Below are positions 48,480 through 58,289 of a stretch of 64,000 nucleotides of DNA, piece after piece. Position 1 is the first letter of the stretch; each line of letters begins with the position of its first letter. The translations under genes and the position numbers were made by a program. Source of the stretch: Gemmobacter aquatilis (GTDB taxonomy: Bacteria > Pseudomonadota > Alphaproteobacteria > Rhodobacterales > Rhodobacteraceae); assembly GCF_900110025.1 (NCBI RefSeq), contig NZ_FOCE01000007.1, positions 123,129 to 187,128 on the forward strand. The letters are read 5' to 3'. The notes beneath the pieces were generated by a model, which saw nothing but the letters and a program-made list of their open reading frames with translations, did no database searches and was not told where the DNA came from.

Positions 48480-49853
48480 ATGTTCCTTTCCGTCTTCGAC
48501 ATGTTCAAGGTGGGCATCGGCCCTTCCTCCTCTCACACCATGGGCCCGATGGTGGCCGCCGCGCGCTTCTTGCAGACGCTGCGCGGCAGCCCGTTCCACG
48601 CCCATGGGCTGCGCGCCTCACTGCATGGCAGCTTGGCTTTCACGGGCGTGGGTCATGCAACCGACCGTGCCACCATCCTCGGCCTCGCCGGGTTCGAACC
48701 TGCCAGCTATGACCCTGAAAAGGCGGAAGCCGCGCTGGCCGCCATTCATGCCACGAACACCATCGCGCCGCCCGGCCTTGGCATGCTGCGCTTTGACCCG
48801 AAAACGGACATGGTGTTCGATTATGGCCCTGCCCTGCCCGGCCATGCCAATGGCATGATCCTGCGCGCCACCGATGCCGAGGGCGACGTGATCCTTGAGG
48901 AAACCTATTACTCCATCGGCGGCGGCTTCGTGCTGACGGCGGCGGAACTGGCCCGGGGCGAGGCGGCGAAGGGCGGCACCCCTGTGCCGCATCCGTTTGA
49001 AACCGCCGCGCAGATGCTTGAAATGGCCAAGAAATCCGGCCTCAGCATCGCGCAGATGAAGCGTGAAAACGAGTTGGTCTTCCGCACCAAAGCCGAGATC
49101 GACGCCGGTATCGCCCGGTTGTGGGAGGTGATGAACAATTGCATCACCCGGGGCATGGCGGGCGAGGGCATCCTGCCCGGCGGGTTGAAGGTGCGCCGTC
49201 GCGCCCGGGGCATCCACGAGGCGCTGCTGGCCGAACGCGGGCTGAACATGACGGCGCCGCATACGATCAACGACTGGATGAGCCTCTACGCCATGGCGGT
49301 GAACGAGGAAAATGCGGCGGGCGGGCAGGTTGTCACCGCGCCGACCAATGGCGCGGCGGGGGTGCTGCCCGCGACGTTGCGCTATTATCTGGATCATGTG
49401 CCGGGTGCGACCCCGGCGAAGATCGGAGATTTCCTGCTGACCGCCGCTGCCATCGGCGGGCTGTGCAAGCACAACGCCTCGATCTCGGGGGCGGAATGTG
49501 GCTGTCAGGCCGAGGTCGGGTCGGCGGCGGCAATGGCGGCGGCAGCATTGTGCGCCGTGCTGGGCGGCACACCAGAACAGGTTGAAAACGCGGCAGAAAT
49601 TGCGCTGGAGCATCACCTTGGCATGACCTGCGACCCGGTGAAGGGCCTTGTGCAGGTGCCCTGTATCGAACGCAATGGGCTGGGCGCGATCAAGGCGGTG
49701 TCGGCGGCAAGTCTCGCGCTGCGCGGCGACGGGATCCATCTTGTCAGCCTTGATGCCTGTATCGAGACGATGCGCCAGACCGGCCATGACATGCACGAGA
49801 AATACAAGGAAACCTCGCTGGGTGGCCTTGCCGTCAACGTGCCAAACTGCTGA
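48480..49853 (+). CDS. sdaA: L-serine ammonia-lyase (iron-sulfur, single chain)
   Basis: A 457-residue enzyme converting L-serine to pyruvate and ammonia. '[20 protein letters not shown]' is the classic N terminus with the substrate SSSHT loop; '[19 protein letters not shown]' and '[20 protein letters not shown]' supply the cysteine ligands of the [4Fe-4S] cluster, and '[20 protein letters not shown]' is present. Starts at 48480; the open frame upstream is a shadow of the EF-hand gene. Sits alone and may use the tandem repeats upstream for control. Confidence 0.96.
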   Translation: MFLSVFDMFKVGIGPSSSHTMGPMVAAARFLQTLRGSPFHAHGLRASLHGSLAFTGVGHATDRATILGLAGFEPASYDPEKAEAALAAIHATNTIAPPGLGMLRFDPKTDMVFDYGPALPGHANGMILRATDAEGDVILEETYYSIGGGFVLTAAELARGEAAKGGTPVPHPFETAAQMLEMAKKSGLSIAQMKRENELVFRTKAEIDAGIARLWEVMNNCITRGMAGEGILPGGLKVRRRARGIHEALLAERGLNMTAPHTINDWMSLYAMAVNEENAAGGQVVTAPTNGAAGVLPATLRYYLDHVPGATPAKIGDFLLTAAAIGGLCKHNASISGAECGCQAEVGSAAAMAAAALCAVLGGTPEQVENAAEIALEHHLGMTCDPVKGLVQVPCIERNGLGAIKAVSAASLALRGDGIHLVSLDACIETMRQTGHDMHEKYKETSLGGLAVNVPNC

Positions 49854-49972
49854 GCACCGCATCGGTGGCAGGGGCATGCGGCCCTGCCACCCCCTCGGGA
49901 AATGCTCTGTTTGCGGCACCTTGCGTCGGAACCGGACTGGACGCCCCGGTCACCGCACGCTAGCCCTGCCCG

Positions 49973-50899
49973 ATGACCCAGAACCGCCCCCTTCCCGGTG
50001 CCGCGCTGATGATCGCGTTCTGCATCCTCGCGCCGCTGCTTGATGTCTGCTCGAAACTCGCCACCGCCGCGATTCCCGTGGGTGAGGTGACGCTGGCGCG
50101 CTTTGTCGTGCAGGGCGCGCTGATGCTGCCGGTGGCGCTGGTCCTGCGCTTGCCGCTGTGGATGGGGCGGCGGGTGGCCGGGCTGCTGCTGGCGCGGGCA
50201 GTGTTCCTCGTGCTGTCCACCTATTGCTTCATCGCGGGCATCGCGGTGATGCCGCTGGCCGATGCATTGGCGCTGGTGTTCGTGGAGCCATTCATCCTGT
50301 TGATCCTCGGCAAGCTGCTGTTCGGCGACGAGGTTGGCCCGCGCCGCATCGCCGCGTCGATCGTGGGCTTTGGCGGGGCGATGCTGGTGATCCAGCCCGC
50401 CTTCGCCACCTTCGGGCTGGTAACGCTTTACCCGCTGGGCACCGCCTTCCTGTTTGCCTTCTACATGCTGATCACCCGGGCCATCGCGGCGCATATGCAC
50501 CCCGTCACCATGCAGTTGCACACGGCACTGACGGGCACGGCGCTGTGCCTGCCGGTGATCTGGCTGGCAAACGGATCGGGCATTGCCGCGCTGGACCCGG
50601 TAATGCCGCAGGGGATTTTCTGGCTCTGGCTGTTCGGGGTCGGTTTCTGGGCGACGGTCAGCCATATGTGCATGACTTACGCGCTGAAATTCGCGCCCTC
50701 GGCCACGCTGGCGCCGTTGCATTACTTTGAACTCGTTGTGGCGGTGGCGCTTGGATATCTGGTGTTCGGCGATTTCCCGAACATGCTGACCTGGGCCGGG
50801 ATCACCATCATCACGGGATCAGGCCTTTACATCATCTGGCGCGAGCAGCGCGGCGCCCGCCGCGCCGCCGCCGAAGCGCTCAGCGATGCGGGTTTTTGA
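49973..50899 (+). CDS. DMT superfamily (EamA) transporter
   Basis: A 308-residue inner-membrane protein with about ten hydrophobic segments in two EamA halves: 'ARFVVQGALMLPVALVLRL', 'MPLADALALVFVEPFILLIL', 'AFLFAFYMLITRAIAAHM', 'APLHYFELVVAVALGYLVFG', ending 'GLYIIWREQRGARR'. The 'EP' in the middle of the first half is a common DMT feature. Substrate (metabolite or amino-acid exporter) is unknown. Its end overlaps the convergent thiamine kinase gene by 20 bases. Confidence 0.9.
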   Translation: MTQNRPLPGAALMIAFCILAPLLDVCSKLATAAIPVGEVTLARFVVQGALMLPVALVLRLPLWMGRRVAGLLLARAVFLVLSTYCFIAGIAVMPLADALALVFVEPFILLILGKLLFGDEVGPRRIAASIVGFGGAMLVIQPAFATFGLVTLYPLGTAFLFAFYMLITRAIAAHMHPVTMQLHTALTGTALCLPVIWLANGSGIAALDPVMPQGIFWLWLFGVGFWATVSHMCMTYALKFAPSATLAPLHYFELVVAVALGYLVFGDFPNMLTWAGITIITGSGLYIIWREQRGARRAAAEALSDAGF

Positions 50900-51560
50900 G
50901 CGCCGCCAGCGCCGCATCCAGCCGGTTGCGCGGCAGGATCACCAGCATCCCCGATGACTCGAAGCGCATATCCACAAGGCCGGTTTCCACAAGGTTCGAC
51001 GTACCGACCCGACCGTCGGGTGCAAGCCCCAGCCCATTGATCGGCCAGCGCAGCCCCCGGCTTTCTCCCCGCACCGGCGCCAGCGGGAACAGCGACAGCC
51101 GATCCCCCGCGCGCAAATGCAGCCGAAGCGCAAGCGGGGCCGCAAAGATCACATCCTGCGCGCCGATCAGCAGGCAGGGCATCGCCACCCCCTCAGCCGC
51201 GTGCCGCACCAGCCCGTTCAGCACCGCCAGTTCGTGATCGACCCGCCCGCCCGCGACCCCAACCCCCAGCACGAACGGCGCGCGGATCGAACGCAGCGCC
51301 TTGTCGAAATCGGTCGTCTCCTGCTCGGCAATCGGAAACAGCCGCCCGGCCAGCCGAACCTGCGCATCAACCGACACCGAATCGAAGTCACCGATCACCG
51401 CGCGCGGCATCTCGCCCAGGTCCAGCGCCCGGTCCGCCCCGCCATCCGCCGCGACAAGACAGGGCGCCCGCCGGAGTGCCAAGCTCAGATCACGCCTTGT
51501 GCAGGGCCCACCTGCAACGAGTGTGACCCCCTCATGGGATTCGACAATCTTGTGATTCAT
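50880..51560 (-). CDS. Thiamine diphosphokinase
   Basis: A 226-residue enzyme that pyrophosphorylates thiamine to TPP using ATP. Motifs 'VAADGGADRALDLG', 'AVIGDFDSVSVDAQ', 'ETTDFDKALRSI' and 'GVAGGRVDHELAVLNGL' hold the metal-binding Asp residues; the C-terminal TPK_B1 domain 'SRGLRWPINGLGL' follows. Normal length for a bacterial TPK. Named tnr3/thiN-type in other bacteria; no symbol is given. Divergent from the 775-residue protein. Confidence 0.92.
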   Translation of the reverse strand: MNHKIVESHEGVTLVAGGPCTRRDLSLALRRAPCLVAADGGADRALDLGEMPRAVIGDFDSVSVDAQVRLAGRLFPIAEQETTDFDKALRSIRAPFVLGVGVAGGRVDHELAVLNGLVRHAAEGVAMPCLLIGAQDVIFAAPLALRLHLRAGDRLSLFPLAPVRGESRGLRWPINGLGLAPDGRVGTSNLVETGLVDMRFESSGMLVILPRNRLDAALAALKNPHR

Positions 51561-51697
51561 GCGGATACTGTTCCCGAATTAAGGCGGAAGGGTAGGGCAC
51601 GGGCCATAATCAATCCTTCAAATTACCCCTATCTGTCCATGGAAACGAGCTTTCAGCGGGTAAAGTGGCAGCATGGTTAGTAGAAGGCGAGCATCCG

Positions 51698-54025
51698 ATG
51701 ATCGGAGCGAGTAAAATCCTCACGGTGTCCTATGGCACCTTCTCTTGCACGCTTGAAGGGTTCGATGACCCCTTCAACACGATGAAGGCGATTGCAGAGT
51801 ATTTCCGCGATCTGGCTGCCGAGGATCGCTATTTCGGGGCTGAACCGCCAACTCCCGATGCCGCCATGCTGCACAAGATTGCCGAGCGCGAAATTCAGCG
51901 CCGGGTCGAAGCGAAGATTCAGGAAAACGGCGTGATCCTGCGGGCTGGCGAGGCTTCCGCCCCGCAGCAGCATGTTCCTGCCCAGATCGCCGCGCCGACA
52001 CCTCTGGATACGCCGCTTCCCCCCAGGACCGAGCCTGTCGCGGTCGAACCTGTCGCCGTTGTGGCCCCTGCCCCGGTAGCTCCCGCGCCGCGCATCACCA
52101 TGCCCGCCGCAGCGGCCACACAGCGCCCTGCGCCGATCCCGGCTACCCCCAGCGCAGCCGCGCAGGAAAGCGTGGCCGAAAAGCTGATGCGCATCCGCAG
52201 TGCTGTAGCACAAGCCGCCGCGCCTTATGGCGAGGAAGAAGACGTCGCGCCGCAGGCGGCCGCCGATCGGTTGCCTGAAGATCTGGCGCCCGAACCCACA
52301 GCCCGCGACCTGTCTGTCGAAGACATTCTGCCCGAAGAGCTGGCCGCCGAGACTGACGCGCCGGTTACCGTATCGGCACAACAGCCCGTCGAGGTTGCCG
52401 CTGCAATCTTCCCGGAAACCATTGCCGAGGTTGAGGAGGACACCACATTCACCGCCCCCGCAGCCGATTTCGGCGGCGAATTGGCTGAAGAAGCGCTCGA
52501 ACCCGTCGCCGAAGCCGCCCTCACGCCAGAAAGCGGATTGGACGAAGACGCGCTGATCGCCGGTCTGGCCCTGATCGACACCGCCCCGCAGATCGAGATG
52601 CCACCCGAAGCCATGCCCGCCCCGGCGGATCTGGCCGAGGACGAGGCGCTCAACGACCTGCTGGCCGCGCTGGCGGACGACACACCTGCACATCAAGCAG
52701 CAGAGTATCCCGAGCCGCAGGTTGACCTGCTGCCCGATCTGGATCTTGAGCCGGAGGCCCATCCCGTTGCCGAAGCGGCTGGCGCCTGGAACGAAGCCGA
52801 TCCGTTGGATGATGCGCTGATGGCCGATCTTCTGGCTGATGTTGCCCCGGCGACCGACGCTGCGCCCGAAGCTGCCACCCCAGAATCTGACGCCCCTGTC
52901 ATGCCCGACAGCGAATCCCGTGTCGAACGCGCCCGGGCCCGGGTGATCCGCATCCGCCGCGCCCCCACCGCTCCGGCAGAGCTGGCGGAACTGGCCGAAA
53001 CCGTGCCGGATGCAGAACCCGTGCTGTCGCCCGAGGCTGAGGCCGATCTGGCCCGCGAACTGGCAGAGCTGGAAGCCGAACATGCAAGCACGCCCGCGGT
53101 GACAACACCGGCGCCCGATCTGATCGCCGAAGCCGCAGCCGACATCGAGCAACCTGACCCGGCCCGCCCCATACGCCCGGCCCGCCCGGTGCGCCGCCTG
53201 CGGGTCGCACGCGCCGAAACCCCGGTGGCCCCGACCCAAATCGAGCCGCGCCTGCCCGAAACCCTGCCCGGTACCCGCGCGGCAACCGACCCGCGGACGC
53301 CACAACTGGAGGGCGCCCGCACCGAAGAAGCGATGACCCGACTGATCGCCGAAACCAATTCGCAGATGGCCGGCCCCGACAACCGCCGCCGCCTGTCGGC
53401 GATCGCGCATCTGAAGGCCGCCGTCGCCGCCACCGTGGCCGAACGCCGCGTCGGAGGCAGCCCGGCAAAATCCGAAGACTCGCGGGTGGAACCCTACCGC
53501 GAAGACCTGTCGCGCATCGTGCGCCCCTCGGCCACGCCGCAGGCGCAGCGCCCCGCACCGTTGGTATTGGTGTCCGAACTTCGGGTGGACCGCGATCCGG
53601 CCCCCCGCGCCCCGGAAACAGTCCAGCCCGTGCGCCCGCGCCGCGTCACCGGCGGCTCTGCCGCGCTCGCCGCACAGTCATTCGACGAGGACGAGGATGA
53701 AGACGACGACGAGGTGTCAATCTTTACCGATGCCAAAGGCTTTGCCGAATTTGCCGAACGCATCGGCGCTGAAGGCTTCCCCGCACTGCTGGAAGCAGCT
53801 GCTGCCTATGCCGCCTGCGTCGAAGGCCGCCCGCATTTCTCGCGCCCGCAACTGATGCGGCAGGTCAGCGAACAGGCCGAAGAGGAAGGAATCACCCGCG
53901 AAGATGGCCTGCGTTATTTCGGCACCCTGCTGCGCGAAGGCCGCATCGTGAAGGTGCGGCGTGGACAATATGCGCTGGCCGAAACTTCGCATGTGCTGGC
54001 CAAGGCCCGCAAGCTGGTGGGCTGA
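51698..54025 (+). CDS. Large Rhodobacterales protein: N-terminal domain, disordered acidic linker, C-terminal winged helix
   Basis: A 775-residue protein I cannot name. Residues 1-75 form a compact domain ('GASKILTVSYGTFSCTLEGF', 'FNTMKAIAEYFRDLAAEDRY') with a helix 'IAEREIQRRVEAKI'. About residues 90-640 are an Ala/Pro/Glu/Asp-rich, low-complexity region with a few Arg-rich patches ('RPIRPARPVRRLRVARA'). A poly-acidic run 'DEDEDEDDDE' (about 660) precedes a well-formed C-terminal ~100 residues ('PHFSRPQLMRQVSEQ', 'REDGLRYFGTLLREGRIVKV', 'RRGQYALAE') with the helix-turn-helix and wing of a winged-helix fold. Start at 51698 has GAAGGCGAG; homologues often labelled chemotaxis or lipoprotein, without support I can see. 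Confidence 0.75.
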   Translation: MIGASKILTVSYGTFSCTLEGFDDPFNTMKAIAEYFRDLAAEDRYFGAEPPTPDAAMLHKIAEREIQRRVEAKIQENGVILRAGEASAPQQHVPAQIAAPTPLDTPLPPRTEPVAVEPVAVVAPAPVAPAPRITMPAAAATQRPAPIPATPSAAAQESVAEKLMRIRSAVAQAAAPYGEEEDVAPQAAADRLPEDLAPEPTARDLSVEDILPEELAAETDAPVTVSAQQPVEVAAAIFPETIAEVEEDTTFTAPAADFGGELAEEALEPVAEAALTPESGLDEDALIAGLALIDTAPQIEMPPEAMPAPADLAEDEALNDLLAALADDTPAHQAAEYPEPQVDLLPDLDLEPEAHPVAEAAGAWNEADPLDDALMADLLADVAPATDAAPEAATPESDAPVMPDSESRVERARARVIRIRRAPTAPAELAELAETVPDAEPVLSPEAEADLARELAELEAEHASTPAVTTPAPDLIAEAAADIEQPDPARPIRPARPVRRLRVARAETPVAPTQIEPRLPETLPGTRAATDPRTPQLEGARTEEAMTRLIAETNSQMAGPDNRRRLSAIAHLKAAVAATVAERRVGGSPAKSEDSRVEPYREDLSRIVRPSATPQAQRPAPLVLVSELRVDRDPAPRAPETVQPVRPRRVTGGSAALAAQSFDEDEDEDDDEVSIFTDAKGFAEFAERIGAEGFPALLEAAAAYAACVEGRPHFSRPQLMRQVSEQAEEEGITREDGLRYFGTLLREGRIVKVRRGQYALAETSHVLAKARKLVG

Positions 54026-54065
54026 CCCGGGCGCGCGGCGGCTGCCACCGAGATGCGCCAAAAGC

Positions 54066-54095
54066 AAAAGGCCAGAGCATCCGCTCTGGCCTTTT
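54066..54095. terminator. Bidirectional terminator after the 775-residue gene
   Basis: AAAAGGCCAGAGC-ATCC-GCTCTGGCCTTTT: 13-pair symmetric hairpin serving both the plus-strand gene and the DUF2842-purA unit on the minus strand. Confidence 0.93.
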
Positions 54096-54100
54096 CGGTG

Positions 54101-54331
54101 TCACGGCTCTTTGCGCCTCGCATCGGGGTCGGCTTGGCCCACCCCTTTGAACACGAACTTGAACGGCAGCGCCCACAGGAAGCCAAGACCGATATAGATC
54201 AGCAGCTCCAGCCAGATCGGCGGGCGGTCCAGCACGCCCATGATGCCCCAGACCACGCCAATATACAGCGGCAGCCCCAAGATCAGGATCACCAGCGACA
54301 GCCGCCTGCGGGCCTTGTAGCTCAGCGCCAT
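54101..54331 (-). CDS. DUF2842 small membrane protein
   Basis: A 76-residue protein with two membrane helices ('LVILILGLPLYIGVVWGIM' and 'LLIYIGLGFLWALPFKFVF') and a conserved start 'MALSYKARRRLSLVI' and end 'FKGVGQADPDA'. This is DUF2842 (PF11003), confined to alphaproteobacteria, function unknown. Start 54331 is preferred to 54361, which would lie inside purA. Four bases after the purA stop, so co-transcribed. Confidence 0.88.
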   Translation of the reverse strand: MALSYKARRRLSLVILILGLPLYIGVVWGIMGVLDRPPIWLELLIYIGLGFLWALPFKFVFKGVGQADPDARRKEP

Positions 54332-54335
54332 CAGA

Positions 54336-55628
54336 TCAATCCGCGAAAGGATCGGTGACAAGGATCGTGTCGTCGCGCTCGGGCGAGGTGGACAGCAGCG
54401 CCACCGGGCACTGGATCAGCTCTTCGATACGGCGCACATACTTCACGGCAGCGCCCGGCAAATCGGCCCAGCTGCGCGCGCCGGCGGTGGATTGGCTCCA
54501 GCCTTCCATCTCTTCATAAACCGGAGTGCAACGGGCCTGTTCGTCAGCGGCCGTCGGCAGATGGTCCAGCCGCTTGCCATCCAGATCATAGCCCACGCAG
54601 ATCTTCAGCGTCTCGAACCCGTCCAGCACATCCAGCTTGGTCAGCGCGATACCCGAGACGCCCGAGGTTGCGCAGGTCTGGCGCACCAGAACCGCATCGA
54701 ACCAGCCACAGCGGCGCTTGCGGCCGGTCACAGTGCCGAATTCATGACCACGCTCGCCCAGACGCTCGCCATCGGCATCGAACAGTTCCGCCGGGAAGGG
54801 GCCTTCGCCCACGCGGGTCGTATAGGCCTTCACGATGCCCAGCACGAAGTCGATCGCGGTCGGCCCGAGGCCCACGCCGGTTGCCGCCTGCCCGGCGATG
54901 ACGTTGGACGAGGTGACGAAGGGATAGGTGCCGAAATCAATGTCCAGCAGCGCGCCCTGCGCGCCTTCGAACAGGATGCGCTTGCCCGCGCGACGGGCCT
55001 CGGTCATCACCTTCCACACCGGCGCGGCATAGGGCAGAACTTGCGGTGCGATCTCTTTCAATTGCGCCAGCAGGCCCGCGCGGTCCACCGGCTCCATGCC
55101 AAGGCCGCGGCGCAGCGCGTCGTGATGGGCCAGCAGCCGGTCCACCCGCAGCTCCAGCGTCTTGTCATCGGCCAGATCGGCGACGCGGATCGCCCGGCGC
55201 CCCACCTTGTCTTCATAGGCCGGCCCGATGCCGCGCCCGGTGGTGCCGATCTTGGCAACCCCCACCGAGCCTTCGCGCGCCCGGTCCAGCTCGCCATGCA
55301 GCGGCAGGATCAGCGGGGCGTTTTCCGCGATCATCAGGTTTTCCGGGTTGATCGTGACGCCCTGCCCGCGCAGCTTGTCGATCTCCATGATCAGGTGCCA
55401 GGGGTCCAGCACCACGCCATTGCCGATCACCGACAGCTTGCCGCCGCGCACGATGCCCGAGGGCAGCAGCGACAGCTTGTAAACCTTGCCGTCGATGACA
55501 AGCGTATGGCCCGCGTTGTGGCCGCCCTGAAAGCGCGCGATCACATCGGCGCGTTCGCTGAGCCAGTCAACGATCTTGCCCTTCCCCTCGTCGCCCCACT
55601 GGGCGCCCACGACGACGACATTGGCCAT
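54336..55628 (-). CDS. purA: Adenylosuccinate synthetase
   Basis: A 430-residue enzyme joining IMP and aspartate with GTP in AMP synthesis. Start '[20 protein letters not shown]' with the GTP P-loop GDEGKGK, '[12 protein letters not shown]', '[20 protein letters not shown]' (in part) and '[18 protein letters not shown]', ending '[18 protein letters not shown]'. Start at 55628 removes a 29-residue shadow extension. Followed by DUF2842. Confidence 0.97.
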   Translation of the reverse strand: MANVVVVGAQWGDEGKGKIVDWLSERADVIARFQGGHNAGHTLVIDGKVYKLSLLPSGIVRGGKLSVIGNGVVLDPWHLIMEIDKLRGQGVTINPENLMIAENAPLILPLHGELDRAREGSVGVAKIGTTGRGIGPAYEDKVGRRAIRVADLADDKTLELRVDRLLAHHDALRRGLGMEPVDRAGLLAQLKEIAPQVLPYAAPVWKVMTEARRAGKRILFEGAQGALLDIDFGTYPFVTSSNVIAGQAATGVGLGPTAIDFVLGIVKAYTTRVGEGPFPAELFDADGERLGERGHEFGTVTGRKRRCGWFDAVLVRQTCATSGVSGIALTKLDVLDGFETLKICVGYDLDGKRLDHLPTAADEQARCTPVYEEMEGWSQSTAGARSWADLPGAAVKYVRRIEELIQCPVALLSTSPERDDTILVTDPFAD

Positions 55629-55726
55629 GTCCCGATCCTTCGGCAGAGTTGAAACCCGCGTCCGTATAACGACGCGACGCCCCGGGGGACAGAGGAAAAT
55701 CGTGGCCCCAGGCATCGGCGACGCTG

Positions 55727-55790
55727 TCGGGGGCTTTGCCCCTCTTGGCCTGCGGCCAATTCACCCCAAGATATTTAAGAACAGAAAATG
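55727..55790. repeat. Diverged copy of the intergenic repeat found in the sox operon
   Basis: TCGGGGGCTTTGCCCCTC and GGCCTGCGGCCAATTCACCC then AAGATATTTAAGAACAGAAA match the 37942-38000 arm in order (GGGGC...GCCCC, GGCCTGCGGCC, CACCCC, ATATTT...GA...AAA). Lies between purA and the mocR-type gene; 258 bases there hold no protein. Confidence 0.65.
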
Positions 55791-55886
55791 GAAAGACGGA
55801 CCGCCCCGGCATTTTCCTGTTTCAAAGTATCCTCAGCGGATGAATGGGTGCACAGCGCCCAGAGGGGGTGCGAGCGCGCCTGCACG

Positions 55887-57281
55887 CTAGCCGCGCTCAT
55901 CCCGGCCAAGCCAGCCCGCAGCCGCCCCAGCCAGTACCGCGGGTTCATGGCCCGAAAAGCCCAGCACCAGCCCCGGTCGTGCCGCGCCCAGATACATCGG
56001 CGACAACGCGCGCGCACCCAAGCCTGCCGCCCGTGCCGCCTGCGCCACCGCACGGTCATCCACACCGGGAGGTAGGGGCGCCACCAGATGCAACCCCTGT
56101 TCCGGCGCCGCCACCTCCAGCCCGCCCGCCCTGAGCGCTGCCACCAACGCATCCCGCGCTGCCCGCACCTTGCGCCGTGCCCGCCGCAGATGCGCGGCAA
56201 AATGCCCCTCGCGCAGGAACTCTGCCAGTGACGCCTCGGCCAGCACGGGGGGATAGCGGTCCACCCGGCGGCGCAGCGCCAGTACCGGCGCGATCAGCTG
56301 CTCGGGCAGGCCCAGATAGCCCAGCCGCAGCCCCGGCATCAGCGCCTTGGAAAAGGTGCCGACATAGATCACCCGCCCGCCGCCATCCATGCCCTGCAAG
56401 GCGGTCAGCGGCGGCCCGGCGTGGCGGAATTCGCTGTCATAATCATCCTCGATCACCCAAGCGCCAGCGCGCGCCGCCCAGTCCAGCAGCGCCAGTCGTC
56501 GCGGCATCGTCATCACCACCCCCAGTGGAAACTGGTGCGACGGCGTGACATAGGCCGCCCGAGCGCCCGGTGCCGTCGTGATGCCCGCCGCCACATCCAG
56601 CCCCTGCCCGTCAACCGGCACCGGCACCAATCGCATGTCCTGCAGCGCCGCCCGCGCCGCCGGATAGCCCGGGTCTTCCATCCAGACCTGATCACCCGGC
56701 GCCAGCACGGCCCGCGCCACAAGATCCAACGCGCCTTGCGTGCCCGCCGTCAGCACGATCTGTTCCGGCTGTAACCGCACCCCGCGCGCCATTTGCAGAT
56801 AGGCGGCAATCTCGGCCCGCAAGCCCGCATCGCCGCGCGGATCGCCATAAGCGAACTGTGCGACCGGGGGCCGCGCCATCTGCCGGTGCAGGATCGCGCG
56901 AAACTGATCCAGCGTGCGCTGGTCCGCCGTCGCCAGCCCAAGATCCCCCGGCAGCGCCCCCACCAAAGGCGCCTCCGCCACCACCGGCAGTGGCGGCTGT
57001 ACCCGCGGCACCGCCCCGGCGACAAAGGTGCCGCTGCCCACCCGCGCCTCGGCGAATCCGTCCGACACCAGCATCTCGAACGCGGCCACCACCGCCCCTC
57101 GCGCCACCGACAGCCGCGCCGCCAGATCGCGCGTCGGCGGCAGCTTTGCACCCGGGGGCAGTCGCCCCGTCTCGATCAGCCCGCGCAGCGCGGCATACAG
57201 CGCCCGCCGCCGCGGCCCGCCCTGCGGCAAGACCGGGATCAACGCCGACCAGTCCGGCAAATTGGTCTGATTTATATCCAT
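55887..57281 (-). CDS. MocR/PdxR family transcriptional regulator (GntR wHTH + aminotransferase domain)
   Basis: A 464-residue regulator. N-terminal GntR winged helix: 'RRALYAALRGLIETGRLPPG', 'KLPPTRDLAARLSVARGAVV', 'FEMLVSDGFAEARVGSGTFV'. The rest is a fold-type I aminotransferase domain with 'VLTAGTQGALDLVARAVL', 'WVIEDDYDSEFRH' and the PLP-Lys region 'RVIYVGTFSKALMPGLRLGY'. MocR proteins sense PLP and amino-acid adducts and usually regulate the divergent gene, here a PNPOx-fold flavoprotein, so a vitamin B6-related response is plausible. The control region is 57282-57344, containing TTGG-N13-CCAA. Confidence 0.93.
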   Translation of the reverse strand: MDINQTNLPDWSALIPVLPQGGPRRRALYAALRGLIETGRLPPGAKLPPTRDLAARLSVARGAVVAAFEMLVSDGFAEARVGSGTFVAGAVPRVQPPLPVVAEAPLVGALPGDLGLATADQRTLDQFRAILHRQMARPPVAQFAYGDPRGDAGLRAEIAAYLQMARGVRLQPEQIVLTAGTQGALDLVARAVLAPGDQVWMEDPGYPAARAALQDMRLVPVPVDGQGLDVAAGITTAPGARAAYVTPSHQFPLGVVMTMPRRLALLDWAARAGAWVIEDDYDSEFRHAGPPLTALQGMDGGGRVIYVGTFSKALMPGLRLGYLGLPEQLIAPVLALRRRVDRYPPVLAEASLAEFLREGHFAAHLRRARRKVRAARDALVAALRAGGLEVAAPEQGLHLVAPLPPGVDDRAVAQAARAAGLGARALSPMYLGAARPGLVLGFSGHEPAVLAGAAAGWLGRDERG

Positions 57282-57344
57282 ATGATTGGACCTCTCTCAA
57301 ACCAAACCTGCGCGCTACATCTGCCGGACACAAGAGAGAACGCC

Positions 57345-58055
57345 ATGACCGACAGCTATCCCATCACTGCCCGCTCCCGCGTCAAACGGGTTGCGAAACG
57401 GGCCGAGTATGACCGCACCGCCGTGCATGCCATTCTTGACGCCGCCATGCTGTGCCACGTCGCCTATGTGATCGACGGCCAGCCCTTCTGTACGCCGACC
57501 CTGCATTGGCGCCGTGGGGACCGGTTGTATTGGCACGGATCTTCCGCCAGCCGGATGCTGCGCCATCTTGCCACCGGCGTGCCGGTCTGCCTGACGGTGA
57601 CCCATCTGGATGGGCTGGTGCTGGCGCGCTCGGCCTTCAACCATTCGGCCAATTACCGCTCTGCCATGTGCTTTGGCACCGCCCATCTGGTCACCGACCC
57701 GGAGGAAAAGCGGCAGGCGCTGCTGGACGTGACCGACCGCCTGTTCCCCGGCCGCAATGCCACGCTACGCCCGATCACCGCGCAAGAAATCAAGGCCACC
57801 GCCGTGATCGCCATGGAGATCGAGGAGGCCAGCGCCAAGATCCGCGCCGCCAATGCCGGAGATGATGACGAGGACGGCCATCTGCCGGTCTGGGCCGGGG
57901 TGATCCCGGTGGAAACCGTGCTGCGCGCCGAACAGCCCAGCCCGGTGCTGCCCGCAACGATCCCCCGCCCCGCCGATCTGGCGCCCTACGCCCCCGGCAC
58001 CCGGCTGGATGACGCCCTTCGCGCCACCCAGATCCTGTTCGCCTCTGCCCCCTGA
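57345..58055 (+). CDS. Pyridoxamine 5'-phosphate oxidase-fold flavin-binding protein
   Basis: A 236-residue split-barrel protein. 'LDAAMLCHVAYVIDGQPFC' and 'PTLHWRRGDRLYWHGSSASR' match the N-terminal FMN-binding region of NimA/PNPOx-like proteins, followed by 'ARSAFNHSANYRSAMCFG'. The C-terminal part 'VWAGVIPVETVLRAEQPSP' is shared by a well-spread family annotated as pyridoxamine oxidase family. AGAGAGAA ahead of the ATG. Divergent to the MocR gene and probably controlled by it. Catalysis unproven. Confidence 0.87.
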   Translation: MTDSYPITARSRVKRVAKRAEYDRTAVHAILDAAMLCHVAYVIDGQPFCTPTLHWRRGDRLYWHGSSASRMLRHLATGVPVCLTVTHLDGLVLARSAFNHSANYRSAMCFGTAHLVTDPEEKRQALLDVTDRLFPGRNATLRPITAQEIKATAVIAMEIEEASAKIRAANAGDDDEDGHLPVWAGVIPVETVLRAEQPSPVLPATIPRPADLAPYAPGTRLDDALRATQILFASAP

Positions 58056-58086
58056 CCTTCCTTCAATCTGATGAAAACACCCTGCG

Positions 58087-58124
58087 GGAGGCGCCGGGGG
58101 CAGCGCCCCGGCCCCGGCGCCTCC
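58087..58124 (+). terminator. Large GC hairpin after the PNPOx-fold gene
   Basis: GGAGGCGCCGGGG, 12-base loop, CCCCGGCGCCTCC: a perfect 13-pair stem 31 bases past the stop. It is followed by CTCATCC and no T run, so it may be a repeat-type palindrome acting as an mRNA 3' end rather than a classical terminator. Sequence from about 58155 is a decayed copy of the 5566-5792 repeats. Confidence 0.55.
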
Positions 58125-58289
58125 TCATCCAACACATCCGCCCCCTTAGCACCTCACTCTCTCCCCGAGTGGGGGTGAGGGTCCACGCCGTTCCCCCATA
58201 CAGCCGAACTTCCCCCCGCCCCGCCATTGGACTTGCACCCATGGCCTCATCCGCCTAGATAGGCGCGTCAGCACTTGAACGGCGGCCCC

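Noticed and set aside
56793..57344. N-terminal extension of the PNPOx-fold protein across the MocR gene
   Set aside because: Shadow of the MocR gene; the start at 57345 has a good ribosome site and gives the family's usual length.
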